Shown: positions 1-12,500, counted from the first letter of the stretch. The stretch: 64,000 nt of DNA from Chryseobacterium panacisoli (GCF_008274625.1 NZ_VTRU01000001.1:1240001-1304000); one strand, 5' to 3'. Made by a program: numbers and translations. Notes: a model not told the origin generated them from the letters alone.

Positions 1-3000
1 ATGATCAAAGATTCCTTTTGGTCCTAGAATGTAATTCTTTCTAAGACATTCATCATAACATCCTGTAGGAAATACCCACATCAGACTTTCAATGCTTAAT
101 GGAACTTCTGTATAATTACTTACTTTACAGCCACTTGGTGCAGTATAAATAACCTGATAAGCACCACCTTCATTTACTGTAATAGACTGACCTGTCATTC
201 CATTACTCCAGTTGTAATCTCCTGCAGAAGGTCCTGAAGCTGTTAACTTAATTTTATAAGGCTGACAGCTCACCAAGCTATAGGTTACCGTAACCGGTGA
301 TGGTGGAGGACTTACCGTAATGGTAAAGTTTTTAGAACTTGTACATCCTGATGTACCCGGAGTTCTTACTTCCAGCGTATAAACATATGTACCCGCAGAT
401 AATGTACCTGTATCAAAAACAATCGGATAAGGGCCAGCACTCCATGGAGCTGATACCAATCCTCCGTTTTTCTTCCATTGGTATTCCAGTGTTGTATCCG
501 TTACAAGTCCACTCAGGATTGTAGAAGATCCTTCACAGATATTAGCTTTTCCGGATATATTAACATATGGAGGATTTTTAAGCGTCACAGGGATTGCTTT
601 CGTACTCATGATACTTGTTCTGCATCCATCTGAAGATACCAGCACAGGCCAGTAGCTTCCTGACTGAGTTGGAGTAAACACCGGAGAGTTTGGTGCCCCA
701 GCCACAGGCTGAGAACCATTCATCCAGATATACTGGCTTGGAGATCCGAGAGTACTTGTGAATACTATATTAGGAGCACTTCCAATACAAGCAACAAGAG
801 CAGGAGGTGCCATATTACCGTCAAGAGTTGCCTCTTTCACGCTGATATTAATAACAGAAGAAGAATATTCACATCCGTTAGGCGTTTTAATTTTCAGCTG
901 TATTGTTTTTGTTCCGCTCGTATTGTATGTTATCGTAGCATTTGGCCCCCCGGTTACATAAGATGTACCATCAAAGATCCAGGTATATATATTTCCGGGA
1001 ACATAGGATATAGGAGAGAACGTAATCGCCTCACGTACACATATCCATGCCGGAACCAGGAAGCTGGTACTTGGAACCGGAGCCAATGTAACAGTCTGTG
1101 TAGTAGTACACGTTGGTTTCCCAGGTGCAGACATAGTCATTGTAAAGGTATAAGTACCTGGCGCCAGATTGTTATAAGTAGCCGACTGTCCTGTTTGTGT
1201 TGGCTGCCCTGGGCTGGTAAATGTATAAGTAATAGATGCCGGATTGATTTCAAATATGGTAGATGTATTGAAAAGAGTTACATTGTAGCCGCTTCCGTTA
1301 CACACTGTACTTACATTGAATTTAGGCTCGTAGTTCTTTCTTACTTCTACCCCTTTACTGTACCAGCATGTACCGTATCTTAAACGTACAAAAACAATAT
1401 GTGCACCAGCAAGAGTCGTCTGATATACCGGTGTAGCGGTTCCCTGTCCGGAAGACAGAGTAAGTACACTGTCTGACAACCACTGAATTTCATCAGGAGT
1501 TCCAATGTAAGATAAACCGGTAACAGAAATTGTATTACACCCTGACCATTGTGGAACAAAATTGATCTGAGGATCTGTTGTACAGCCTCCACTACTCGGA
1601 CATAACTGAGTTACGTTAACATTCTGAGAATACACCACACAGTTATTAATATCTACCGCCTGCACTTTATAGGTTCCAAAAGCACCTGCACCTGATATTG
1701 TATATGAGTTCGTAGTAGCACCCGGTATGATTCCATTATTTTTATACCATTGCCATGAAATAATATTGGTAAGCCCCGTAGAACTGTTAGCCGTAAGAGT
1801 ATACGGTGTCATTGTTGTAGGGTCACAAACCGTAATATTATATACCGGAGAAATGGTAATAATAGTCTCTGGATAAATTGTAAAGTTGGCACTTGCTGTT
1901 GGCTTATAATTACATCCGTTAGTTCCTGTATATGTTACAGTAACTACCTGAGAAACATTACTTCCTGAATTATTTGAGATATACCCATTATTTGGGAAAC
2001 TATAATTTCCGGACGGATTGAATGCTGTAGTATACGTTGTTCCGTTAGCAAATGTAAAAGTAACACTGGTAGCCGTAGTAATCGTTCCCTGATTTACCGT
2101 GAACGAAAGGTTTGAACCTAGACAAACTCCGCCTACATTTGTAAAGTTTACTACCGGAAGCGTTATTAAAGATACCGGTATGCTGATAATTTTCGTTACC
2201 CCGCATTTTACAATTCTTAAATTCAGAGTTGTACTGCTTGTAGAAGAGATCTCATTGAAATTTACAGTAATATTAGCAGTACCCTGCCCTCCTATAACAC
2301 TTCCGAAGTTGGAACTTCCAAATGTCCATTCCATAAATTCCGGAACAATTCCGTTCAGATTAGCACTGAAAGTCTGAGTACTACTCGGACAGAAAGGTCC
2401 TGGATTAGGATTAATCGTAATAGAATTAAGATCTAAAGGTGCTACATTGAAAGAAGTTGGAGCCGAAAGACATCCTGCACTGCTGATTGATTTATTCTGT
2501 GCAGACACCGTATATGATGAAGCACCAGCGTTAAATATAACCGTTACAGAAGATCCCGCATTACTTCCCTGAATCGTTCCGTTGGTAACACTCCAAACCG
2601 GAACCATTCCGGCATCAACAGGGCTGATAGTATACACATAAGGTCTTCCCGAACATACTTTTGTCTCCCCGGAAATAGTACCTGTAGGAGCCTGCGGAAT
2701 TGGTAATACCTTAATGATTCTTGCATTACTTTCACAACCACCACCTTGTTTAGTAGCAGTAATAGTATAAGTACCTGCTGCTGTAAATGTATAGTTAAAT
2801 GGTCCTGTCATTACTCCGGACGTGAAAGAAGATCCTCCCGTGGTTACTTTCCAGGTAACAGGTACGTTAGGATTAGCCGTAAATACCTGGCTTGTTCCTG
2901 CACAGATTTCGTCTGTACCACCACTTACTGCTACCGGTGCTTCCACTACAATATCAATAGAAGCCTGACCTTCACATGGTAACAAAGTATTGTGATAGTT

Positions 3001-4134
3001 TGCTACAAGGTGATAAGTACCAGGTTGAGTAGCAGAGAAAATAGCTTCATTTCTCTGTTGAGTATAATATAACTGACCTCCTGCAGGACCTGTTACATTC
3101 CATTGAACGCTGGTTGTAGGCCATTGAGGAATTGAATACGTATATTGCTTACCTGCACATACTACCGCTTGTCCTTTCACTTTTGCATTAGCTAAAACTA
3201 CAGGAATTTTGATGGTAGTCCATTCAGGACAAGCACATTCAGATAAGTACATTACATAGCCAAAACCATCAAGCGGATCTACCTGATCCCACTTCACTTC
3301 GATTTCGCTTCCGTAATTATTCACAATAGATCCTCCAATGACTTTCCATTGTCCTTTATTACATCCGTCCTGTGCGCTGTATTTTTCAACACTGCCTTCA
3401 CACACTACAGATGCGCAGTTAATTTGAACAGGATCTGATTTCAGTACCTTGATTTCCTTTTTAAATGTGCTCTTGCAGCCGCACTTATTGGTTACCGTCA
3501 ACCGAACAGTAAAGTTACCGGGATTAGTATACACATGAGAAGGTTCAAAAGCTGTGGAAGTGGATGTAGCTCCATCTCCAAATTCCCAGAAATAATTAAT
3601 AATATCCGATCCTCCGTTTTGTTCAGAAAGGTTATCAAAATACACCGTTGTATTTTTACATACGGTATTGTCCAGATTTAACAATTCAAATTTAGCAATC
3701 GGTCTGTTGATTTTTTCAATACAGATGGTCTGAGTTTCAACAGTTCCGTCATTATATGTAATAACAGCCTGTAAAGAACCATTACCTGCAGCTCCCCAGT
3801 TAACATACGCTAAGGTATTCCCGGGCCCTGAAGGACTTAAAGTTCCTCCTGAAATAGACCATTGTACATTTGAAACATTCGGGCCCTGAACCAGATATTT
3901 GACAGCATCCAGTGAATTCTCACAGACCCGCAGACATTGGGAAGAATTGATGTAGGAAACAGCGACTCCGTTGTCAGGAATCTGGTCTTCTTTTTCGCCA
4001 CGGAATTCCTGGCATCCGACCTGTTCAGTCCATGTAATTCGAGCTTGCGCTTGTAGTACCCAAGGTACCAAAAGCCAACATAGTAGCAGCCATCTAAAGA
4101 TGTGCTCCCTACCAAAATAGGTGTTGTTTTTCAT
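1..4134 (-). CDS. Large exported PKD/Ig-like repeat surface protein, 3' end outside window
   Basis: The frame is open from the ATG at 4134-4132 to the window edge, giving at least 1378 residues without a stop. The N-terminus has a Sec signal peptide (basic start, Leu/Trp-rich core, then LQAQA). A clear PKD domain lies near residues 140-225, with the WEFGDG core at about 180. It is followed by many 75-90 residue Ig/PKD-like modules rich in Thr, Ser, Gly and Asn, each with a conserved Cys near its start. Bacteroidota proteins of this build are usually very long adhesin-like cell-surface proteins secreted by the type IX system, with a gliding-motility-type or sorting domain at the C-terminus; that end is not visible here. 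It is divergent from the glutaminase gene. The exact function and ligand are unknown. Confidence 0.85.
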   Translation of the reverse strand, partial: MKNNTYFGREHIFRWLLLCWLLVPWVLQAQARITWTEQVGCQEFRGEKEDQIPDNGVAVSYINSSQCLRVCENSLDAVKYLVQGPNVSNVQWSISGGTLSPSGPGNTLAYVNWGAAGNGSLQAVITYNDGTVETQTICIEKINRPIAKFELLNLDNTVCKNTTVYFDNLSEQNGGSDIINYFWEFGDGATSTSTAFEPSHVYTNPGNFTVRLTVTNKCGCKSTFKKEIKVLKSDPVQINCASVVCEGSVEKYSAQDGCNKGQWKVIGGSIVNNYGSEIEVKWDQVDPLDGFGYVMYLSECACPEWTTIKIPVVLANAKVKGQAVVCAGKQYTYSIPQWPTTSVQWNVTGPAGGQLYYTQQRNEAIFSATQPGTYHLVANYHNTLLPCEGQASIDIVVEAPVAVSGGTDEICAGTSQVFTANPNVPVTWKVTTGGSSFTSGVMTGPFNYTFTAAGTYTITATKQGGGCESNARIIKVLPIPQAPTGTISGETKVCSGRPYVYTISPVDAGMVPVWSVTNGTIQGSNAGSSVTVIFNAGASSYTVSAQNKSISSAGCLSAPTSFNVAPLDLNSITINPNPGPFCPSSTQTFSANLNGIVPEFMEWTFGSSNFGSVIGGQGTANITVNFNEISSTSSTTLNLRIVKCGVTKIISIPVSLITLPVVNFTNVGGVCLGSNLSFTVNQGTITTATSVTFTFANGTTYTTAFNPSGNYSFPNNGYISNNSGSNVSQVVTVTYTGTNGCNYKPTASANFTIYPETIITISPVYNITVCDPTTMTPYTLTANSSTGLTNIISWQWYKNNGIIPGATTNSYTISGAGAFGTYKVQAVDINNCVVYSQNVNVTQLCPSSGGCTTDPQINFVPQWSGCNTISVTGLSYIGTPDEIQWLSDSVLTLSSGQGTATPVYQTTLAGAHIVFVRLRYGTCWYSKGVEVRKNYEPKFNVSTVCNGSGYNVTLFNTSTIFEINPASITYTFTSPGQPTQTGQSATYNNLAPGTYTFTMTMSAPGKPTCTTTQTVTLAPVPSTSFLVPAWICVREAITFSPISYVPGNIYTWIFDGTSYVTGGPNATITYNTSGTKTIQLKIKTPNGCEYSSSVINISVKEATLDGNMAPPALVACIGSAPNIVFTSTLGSPSQYIWMNGSQPVAGAPNSPVFTPTQSGSYWPVLVSSDGCRTSIMSTKAIPVTLKNPPYVNISGKANICEGSSTILSGLVTDTTLEYQWKKNGGLVSAPWSAGPYPIVFDTGTLSAGTYVYTLEVRTPGTSGCTSSKNFTITVSPPPSPVTVTYSLVSCQPYKIKLTASGPSAGDYNWSNGMTGQSITVNEGGAYQVIYTAPSGCKVSNYTEVPLSIESLMWVFPTGCYDECLRKNYILGPKGIFDH

Positions 4135-4582
4135 AGTTATTAAAAAAGTTATTAATTTTTTTGTCAAATTAATAAAAAATTTAATACAAAAATCATTTAA
4201 TAGTGAAAAAATAACATAATTTTATAATTGAATCCCAACGATATAGATAAATTCATACTTATATGTTATTTCACCACTCTATTAGTTATGTAAAAAAAAT
4301 CCACTCTATCTTAATTTTTACAGCTAAAGACCGTTATAAACCAAATAAAATTCTAAATTTCAACTTATTAAAACCCAAAATACATCATCAAAATAACAAT
4401 TTATTTATTTTTTACTAAAAAAGTTAAGTTTACATTTAAATTAATCACTTTAAAAATCACAAAAAAGAAATCTAATTTTTAAATTAAATTTCTCATCAGC
4501 CAACACCATCTTCCTATAAACAGCCCTCATAGCAGCCAGCCTATTCTTCAATACAAACATGCATGAGTATAATAAATGAACA
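4135..4582. other. AT-rich divergent intergenic region
   Basis: This stretch lies between the minus-strand surface protein and the glutaminase promoter. It is very AT-rich with many A and T runs. I see no convincing reading frame, RNA gene or clear TAnnTTTG box for the minus-strand gene. Confidence 0.5.
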
Positions 4583-4613
4583 TTGCCGACAAGATCAAAA
4601 TACTTTATCTTTG
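4583..4613 (+). promoter_or_regulatory. Flavobacterial-type promoter of the glutaminase gene
   Basis: A TATCTTTG box at 4606-4613 matches the Bacteroidota -7 consensus TAnnTTTG. TTG at 4583-4585, 20 bases upstream, fits the -33 element. It lies 45 bases before the preferred start codon. Confidence 0.6.
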
Positions 4614-4657
4614 TTTTTCGAGGCTTATCATAAACATATTATTTGAAGATCTTCCCT

Positions 4658-5671
4658 ATGAAAAACAACAGCTTTTTATTTTCTGCAAAAGGAATTTGTA
4701 CTGCAGCTTTTCTTTCCTTAAACACAATAGTTTACGCTCAGAAAACCGCAGACATTTCAACAATTTCAGAAAAAACGCTCAACACCATTCTGGAAAAAAA
4801 CAGAGCTTATTATACACAAGGTAAAGTGGCAGATTATATTCCTGAACTGGGAAAAATGGACGCTAAAGCAATTGCCTTTTCAGTAGTAGATAAAAACGGA
4901 AAAATATTCAACACCGGTGATGTAAGTAAAAAATTCACCATGCAAAGTATCTCCAAAATCATATCATTAATGGTCGCTGTAAACGAAAAAGGTGAAGCTC
5001 ATATTTTTGATAAGATGGGATATTTTGGTTCCGATAAACCCTTCAACCATTTTTCAAACCTTGAAACCACAGGAAAACCCCTTAATCCTATGATGAATGC
5101 GGGAGCTATTCTTACCACTTCATTAATTTCAGGAGACGGCGAGAAACCCTTCCTTAAGATCCTGGACATGGTAAGGTATATTACCAAAAATCAGACAATT
5201 GAGTATAACAAATCGGTTTACGAATCTGAAAAAGCAACCGGACACCGTAACCGCGGTATGTTTTATATCATGAAAAACAGCGGACTGATTTCAGGAAATG
5301 AAGACCAGCTGGATAATTATTTCAAACAATGTTCTATTGAACTTACCGCTGAAGATCTTGCAAAAATCGGTTATTTCTTTGCCAACCAATGTGTAAGGTT
5401 TGACGGGGATGCTGCTTATAAGAATACAGATATGGCAAAATTGGTAGAGTCACAAATGCTGACTGCCGGAATGTATGAATTCAGTGGTGAATATTCCAGA
5501 ACCGTAGGTCTTCCAAGTAAATCCGGTGTCGGAGGCGGAATTACCGTAAGTGTTCCCGGAAAAATAGGAATTGGTGTATTCAGTCCTTCTTTGGATCAGC
5601 ACGGCAATTCACTAGCAGGATATCACATGATTTTAGACCTTGCAAAACAATACGGATTAAGTATATTTTAA
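4658..5671 (+). CDS. glsA: Glutaminase A, secreted
   Basis: It hydrolyses L-glutamine to glutamate and ammonia. The protein has about 337 residues, slightly longer than cytoplasmic glutaminases because of a Sec signal peptide (MKNNSF..., hydrophobic core, IVYAQ), so it probably acts in the periplasm. The catalytic serine and lysine are visible as S97-I-S-K100 in the MQSISK motif. Further family signatures are the NPMMNAGAI stretch and the Gly-rich SGVGGGI segment near the C-terminus. An ATG at 4643 would add five residues, but 4658 gives a standard signal peptide. It has its own promoter and a hairpin terminator, so it is probably monocistronic. Confidence 0.9.
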   Translation: MKNNSFLFSAKGICTAAFLSLNTIVYAQKTADISTISEKTLNTILEKNRAYYTQGKVADYIPELGKMDAKAIAFSVVDKNGKIFNTGDVSKKFTMQSISKIISLMVAVNEKGEAHIFDKMGYFGSDKPFNHFSNLETTGKPLNPMMNAGAILTTSLISGDGEKPFLKILDMVRYITKNQTIEYNKSVYESEKATGHRNRGMFYIMKNSGLISGNEDQLDNYFKQCSIELTAEDLAKIGYFFANQCVRFDGDAAYKNTDMAKLVESQMLTAGMYEFSGEYSRTVGLPSKSGVGGGITVSVPGKIGIGVFSPSLDQHGNSLAGYHMILDLAKQYGLSIF

Positions 5672-5782
5672 ATTTTGACAGCCTCTTAATGCATAATCTG
5701 TTCATCGGATCATAAAATTCCGTTAGCTGACCACCTTTAAAAGGCTTATTTATCAGAAAAATCTTAACGACCAACCTATTTA

Positions 5783-5818
5783 AAAACAGTAAGTATATCA
5801 AGTACTTGCTGTTTTTTT
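5783..5818 (+). terminator. Rho-independent terminator after glutaminase
   Basis: The inverted repeat AAAACAGTAAGTA (5783-5795) pairs with TACTTGCTGTTTT (5803-5815), with one G-T wobble, and runs into seven T. It lies about 110 bases after the stop. Confidence 0.7.
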
Positions 5819-6048
5819 ATGAATTTCGGAAAGATATTTTAATTATTCATAAAAATACCTATCTGTTTATTTATCAAAAAGATAGATAAAGTTCACAAAT
5901 AATTTAAATTAAATCACAATATATTGATTAATTTTACATAAATTCGCATATCCGTTTTATCAGATTGATAAAGGCTATTCTAACAATTCCGGACCCCATT
6001 CATAGTATATTATCTTTTTGTAATATACCCGAAAACAAATCTCTCATT

Positions 6049-6081
6049 TTTGAAATATTTTATTTTTTATTCCTATATTTG
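6049..6081 (+). promoter_or_regulatory. Promoter of the PKS/glycolipid operon
   Basis: TATATTTG at 6074-6081 fits the flavobacterial -7 box and TTTG at 6049-6052 fits the -33 box with a 21-base spacer. Transcription would start near 6088, leaving a leader of about 500 bases before the first large gene. Confidence 0.55.
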
Positions 6082-6271
6082 CTTAACATTTTTTTAACTA
6101 TAAATATTTATAATTATAGTTAATAAGATTGTACCGGCCATGTTTATAAGAATAAGAAAACAATAAATATACTTTAATAGCATTTGAACAATTGATATTT
6201 TACTATTAAAAAATCATTATCAAATTGCATTTATGATTGAAGATATACTATAGTTTTATTATTTTTATTTC

Positions 6272-6324
6272 CTCATAACAGCAAATCTCGATTTATGTCG
6301 ATGGTATTTGTGTTTTGCTATGAG
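6272..6324 (+). promoter_or_regulatory. Imperfect hairpin in the operon leader
   Basis: CTCATA-aca-GCAAA at 6272-6285 can pair with TTTGC-TATGAG at 6314-6324, leaving a three-base bulge and a loop that holds a second short TCGA/TCGA pairing. No T-run follows, so it is not a simple terminator. It may be a leader RNA structure; the role is inferred only from position. Confidence 0.35.
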
Positions 6325-6356
6325 ATATCATTAACTATTCCTATACCGTAAATGCT

Positions 6357-6515
6357 ATGAAAAACTTGACCAAAATCAGACTGATGCCTTTTGAAAAGCC
6401 GGATATCAACCTTATATCATGCAATCTGTCAACCCATAACAGATTCTTGAATAATTATCATAAAACAACACCTATCGTTAACGATTTAACAAAAACCAAT
6501 TTTATTATATCGTAG
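6357..6515 (+). CDS. 52-codon leader ORF resembling the N-terminus of the downstream synthase
   Basis: The frame runs from ATG at 6357 to TAG at 6513-6515. Its first 20 codons (MKNLTKIRLMPFEKPDINLI) closely match the start of the synthase at 6595 (MKNLTIIGLTPFEKPDVNLI) at both DNA and protein level, then the similarity stops. Its later NNYHK stretch also resembles DNA just before the synthase start. It is either a decayed partial duplication of the gene start or a leader peptide in the long 5' leader. I cannot tell whether it is translated. Confidence 0.35.
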   Translation: MKNLTKIRLMPFEKPDINLISCNLSTHNRFLNNYHKTTPIVNDLTKTNFIIS

Positions 6516-6594
6516 CAAAAAGCGATCGCCTTATTACCGAAAGGCCCGGCATTTTGTTATGAAACTCTTGCTATCATTCAATAATTATCACGCC

Positions 6595-9500
6595 ATGAAA
6601 AACTTAACCATTATTGGACTAACGCCTTTTGAAAAGCCGGACGTTAACCTTATTCCTAGACTGCATCAGGCGGGTGCATTTCCCGTTCTGAGTTTAGGAA
6701 ACGAGTTAGCAACTGCCCAGGAAGCGTTACATCAACTTGATCAGATAGACGTACCATCGTATGGTATTTATTTTTCAAATGACAATTTCACCGCTCTTCA
6801 AATTCCTGAAAAAGTAAGGTTTGCAATCCTTCCGTTCGGAATGTCGAAGCCTTCCGATCTGCCTGCTGTTTATCAGGTAAGCAGCCTGGAAGAAGCCAGA
6901 CAAGCCGAACAATCGGGAGCAGAAGGAATCATTATCAAAGGAAATGAAGCAGGTGGATGGGTAGGCTATGAATCCACGTTTGTATTATTTCAGCGTGTGA
7001 TCAAAGAAATTCAGAACATTCCGGTGTGGGTACAGGGAGGAATAGGTCTCCATACTGCAGCGGCATCAAAAGCACTGGGAGCAACGGGAGTTGTACTGGA
7101 CAGCCAGCTGGCTCTGTTTCCTGAAAGTTCAGTTCCTAAGGATCTGAAAGAAGTATGCTCAAAACTGAATGGTACAGAAACTAAGGTGATTGCTAACCAT
7201 CGTGTATTGGTAAGACCCAATTCACCTGTATTACCTGAAAATACAACTGCTGAAGATCTGAAACAGTACTTTACCGGTCTGGACCTCAGTACATGCTATA
7301 TCCCTATGGGACAAGACATTTCGCTGGCAACAGATCTGTATGAGGATTTCAAAACCCTGAAAAAAATGGTTTTCGGATTTAAAGAAGCCATGTATGGACA
7401 CCTGAAGCAGGCAAAAGCACTTAAAGTAATTGATAAAGGTAACTCTTTAGCTCAGGAATTGGGACTGCGTTATCCTATCGCTCAAGGGCCGATGACCCGT
7501 GTAAGCGATGTACCGTCATTTGCCAATGCAGTAGCAGACGCCGGAGCTTTACCTTTTGTTGCCTTATCTTTACTTAAAGGAGAGGCTGCAAAGTCTCTGG
7601 TAATGGATACCAAAAAACTTGCTGGTGAAAAAACATGGGGTGTGGGAATTCTGGGATTTGCACCACAGGAATTAAGAGAAGAACAAACTTCATATATATT
7701 AGAAGCCAAACCTCCTGTCGTTTTGATTGCAGGCGGAAGACCAGCTCAGGCCAAAGTATTTGAAAAAGCCGGAATAAAATCATTCTTACACGTTCCCTCC
7801 CCTGCCCTTCTGGATATTTTCCTGAAAGAAGGTGCCAGAAATTTCATTTTTGAAGGACGTGAGTGCGGAGGCCACGTAGGTCCCCTTTCAAGTATGGTTC
7901 TTTGGGAAAAACAAATTGAACGCATCTTAAAAGAAGAACATCCTGAAAACATCAGTGTATTTTTTGCAGGAGGAATTCACAACGCATTTTCAACCGCGTT
8001 TGTTTCTATCATGGCCGCACCATTAGCGGCAAGAGGAGTGAAAATTGGTGTATTGATGGGAACTGCTTATCTCTACACCAATGAAGCTGTACAAACCGGA
8101 GCCATTCAGGAAGAATTCCAGTCGCAGGCTATGCAGGCAAAAGATACCGTTCTATTGGAAACCGCTCCGGGACACGAAACCCGCTGTTTAAATACAGCAT
8201 TCGCCCACCATTTCAATACAGAAAAAGCAAAGCTTCTTGCTGCGGGAATGGATAAAAAACAGGTGTGGGAACAGCTTGAAAAATTAAATGTAGGCCGTTT
8301 AAGAATTGCAGCTAAAGGTATAGAGCGCCAGGGGAATCAACTTGTCAGCATTCCTAAAGATGACCAACTAGACTTAGGAATGTATATGATTGGGCAGGTA
8401 GCTACCATGCACAATCGTGTAATCTCATTAGCAGCCCTGCATCAAAGTGTTGTAGACAATTACGAGCATATTCAGGATGCAGCATTACCGGAAGAACCTG
8501 TTTCTACAGAAAAACCTCTGGACATTGCTATCGTAGGAATGGAATGTATTTTCCCGGGTGCTAAAAACCTGGATGAATACTGGAGAAATATTATTTTAGG
8601 AAAAGACAGTGTTACTGAAGTACCGGATGAAAGATGGAATAAAGAATTATATTATCATCCTGATTCTGACGGACCGGATGTATCACACTCCAAATGGGGA
8701 GGATTTATTCCTAAAATTGATTTCGATCCATTGGCATTCGGAATTCCACCGCAATCTCTTGCGGCCATTGAACCTACACAGCTGTTAACTTTATTGGTTG
8801 CAAAGCGTGCAATGGAGGACGCTGGATATGGTGAAAAACACATCAACAGAGAAAACATTTCTGTTATTATAGGTGCTGAGGGAGGAAATGATCTTGCCAA
8901 CAGCTATAGTTTCAGAGGATATTATAAGCAGGTTTTCGGAGAACTTCACGAAGAAGTAAAAGAAGCCTTCCCACATACCACAGAAGACTCATTCCCGGGT
9001 ATTCTTGCCAATGTTATCGCAGGTAGGATTACAAACAGACTGGATCTTGGTGGCAGAAACTTTACAGTAGACGCAGCTTGTGCTTCTTCATTAGCTGCTA
9101 TTGATCTGGCTTGCCAGGAACTTGTATTAGGAAAATCTGATATGGTTCTTGCCGGAGGAGCAGATTTACACAACGGAATCAATGATTACCTGATGTTCTC
9201 CAGCACGCATGCTCTTTCCAGAAAAGGAAGATGTGCTACATTCGATGGTGATGCAGATGGTATCGCCCTTGGAGAAGGCATCGCCATTCTCGTATTAAAA
9301 AGATACGAAGACGCAGTACGCGATGGTGACCGTATTTATTCAGTAATTAAAGGAGTGGGTGGATCCAGTGACGGTAAAGCACTGGGACTAACTGCTCCAA
9401 GACAAATAGGCCAGGTAAGAGCATTAGAACGTGCTTATTCCCAGGCTGGCATCAGTGCTGCTTCTGTAGGTCTTGTAGAAGCCCACGGTACAGGAACTGT

Positions 9501-12500
9501 AGTAGGTGACAAAACTGAACTAAGTGCCTTAACTAATTTATTCAGCCGTTCGGGGGCATTACCTGGACAGACTCATCTAGGTTCTGTGAAAACCCAGATC
9601 GGGCATACAAAATGTGCGGCAGGATTAGCAGGCTTAATCAAAGCCTCCCTTGCGGTATATCACGGGGTAAAACCACCTACCCTTCACCTTCAGCAGCCGA
9701 ATGCTTATTATAATGCAGAAACCAGTCCGTTTGCTTTCCATGCGGAAAGTGGATTATGGGCCGAGAAAAACCGTTATGCAGGAATCAGTGCTTTTGGATT
9801 TGGAGGAACTAACTTCCATACGGTAATTGCCAATCATCCTAAACAGGATAATTCAATCGTAATGCAGTCATGGCCTTCAGAACTGTTTGTTTTCCGGGGA
9901 GATACTTACGAAGAAGCAAAAGGGCAGTCAAGCCAGATTAAAGCTTTATTAGAAATTAATGATGGTATTCCATTAAAAGATATTGCTTACAGTTTAAGCA
10001 TCAGTTCAGAAAAACCAATTCAGTTCAGTATTGTTGCAGACACCGTTGAAGACCTGATGATGAAGCTTGAACTGGTATTGCTGGGGATTGAGACAAAAGA
10101 CACGTTTACCGTGAATAAAAAAGAAGGTAAAGTAGCTTTCACATTCCCAGGACAGGGGAGCCAGAGAATTAATATGGCTCGTGACTTATTCGTCGTTTTC
10201 CCGGCAATGCGTAAAATCATTGATGAGTATCCTGAACTTGAAAAAGTGGTTTTCCCATCTAAGACATTTAATGAAGCTAATTTAAAACAACAAAAAGAAA
10301 CCATTAAAGATACCCGTTTAGCACAACCGCTTTTAGGTATTGTAGACCTTGCACTAGCTAGATTCTTAGAATCATTAGGTATTATTCCTGATATGCTGGC
10401 AGGTCACAGCTATGGTGAAATTCCGGCTCTATGTTTTGCCGGGGTATTTGGAGAAGACAAACTGGTTGACTTAAGTGTTCAGAGAGCTCAGTCTATTTTA
10501 GACTCAGTGGAAGGTGGAGATCCAGGTTCCATGCTGGCTGCAAGTGCTACAGCGGAACGTCTACAGCCGATCATTGCTAAAGTAGAAGGATGTTATCCTG
10601 TAAACTTCAACGCTCCAACACAATGTGTTATTGCAGGAAGTACCAAAGCGATCAATACATTACTGGAAGTTCTTAGACAGGAAGGTATTTCTGCTAAAAA
10701 GCTTGAGGTTGCATGTGCATTCCACAGCCCATTATTGGCAAAATCCAAGAATTTATACGCTGAGGTATTAAAAGATGTTCCTTTCCAGGAAATGCAGATT
10801 CCTGTTTGGTCTAATACTACAGCTGAGGTATATCCGTCGAATCCATCAGAAATAAAAGAAAGACTTACTGACCATCTGGTACAGCCTGTAAGATTTGTAG
10901 AACAGCTTCAGGCGATGTACAACGACGGTGCAAGAATATTCATCGAAGTAGGACCAGGAAAAGTTCTTACCGGACTGACCAAATCCTGCCTTGAAAAAGA
11001 TCAGCTGACCTTATATGTTGAAGACAACAGCCGTAATAAATTCAGCCATCTGCTTTGTATGCTGGCACAATATTTAGGAACAGGTCGAAGCTTCAATATC
11101 GAGAAACTTTTTGATGGCCGAAGCGTTAAGGTAATTGATCTTAACCAACCTGAGCTTTACAAGAAAAGCCCTGCCATCTGGCGTGTAAACGGGCAAACTG
11201 CCCACCCAACTCATGGTAATCTGCCATCTAATGGTGCTTTACCACTAATAAACCCTATTCCCATGAACAATTTTACGAATAATTCACAGGCCCCTGCAAC
11301 TGAATCTCAGTCTACTGCTGAACGTATGCTGCAGGAATATTTAAACAGCATGAAATTAATGATACAGGCACAGCGTGATGTGATGCTTTCCTTTATGGGA
11401 CAGAATCCTCAGGCGTTCCCTGCTCCTGTATACAACTCACCAATACCAGCTCCTGCACATCAGCCAATGTCTACCATTCCGGTTCAGCCTGTTCAACAGG
11501 AAAGACCGGTAGCCGTTGCAGCTGTGAAGCAAGCTCCTTCAAGAGATATCAAATCCTTATTACTACAGGTGGTAAGTGATAAAACAGGATATCCTCAGGA
11601 AATGCTGGGCATGGAAATGGACCTGGAAGCTGACTTAAGTATTGATTCTATTAAAAGAGTAGAAATTATCGGAACTCTTCGTAACGAATTGGGAACTCTG
11701 GGCAACGGAAATACAAGTGAGGATACTGTTATGGAGCAATTAGCAGGAATAAAAACCTTAAGTGGTCTTGTTTCATGGCTTACTGAATTCTCAGGAGCTG
11801 AAACAACTGCTGCCCCTGAAAAAAACGGATCTGCAGCTGAATCAACAGCTTCAAAACCACAAGCTCAACCGGCATTCTCTCTTGAAGACCTTCAAAATGC
11901 TATTCTGAATATTGTAAGTGAGAAAACAGGATATCCAAAAGAAATGTTAGGTCTTGATCTTGATCTGGAAGCGGATTTGAGTATAGATTCTATCAAACGT
12001 ATGGAAATCATCGGCGACCTTAAAACCAAAGTAGGTTTTGGGCAAAACCTTGAGCAGGCTGATGATGTCATGGAAAAACTGGCTGCTATTAAAACACTTC
12101 GCGGTCTGGCAGGCTGGATCAACGAAATGAATGGTGAAGCGAACGAAACAAACAGCGAAACCAAGGAAACAAACATTGCAGAACCAGCTCAAAATGTACT
12201 TTCACGTCTTCGTTTTGACATTACTCCAACCGATGCTTCTTTAGTACAAAACACAGAAGTATTACAGGGAAAACGTTTTGCCATTACCCAAGATGACAGC
12301 AAACAAACCTCAGCGATCAAGGAAGCTTTAGAAAAACATGGAGCAATCGTAGAAATAGTAGATATAGAAAAAGATCTTTCAAATATTGACGGATTAATTA
12401 TGTTAGACCTATTCTCGACAGCTGATAAACCAAGCATTATCGATCATGTAGATCTGATCAAAAAACTGGATTTTGATAAAGCGAAATGGGTATATCTTAT

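Noticed and set aside
1-4134. Several plus-strand open frames of 60-90 codons
   Set aside because: They are shadows of the long minus-strand PKD-type gene, which is open for at least 1378 codons.
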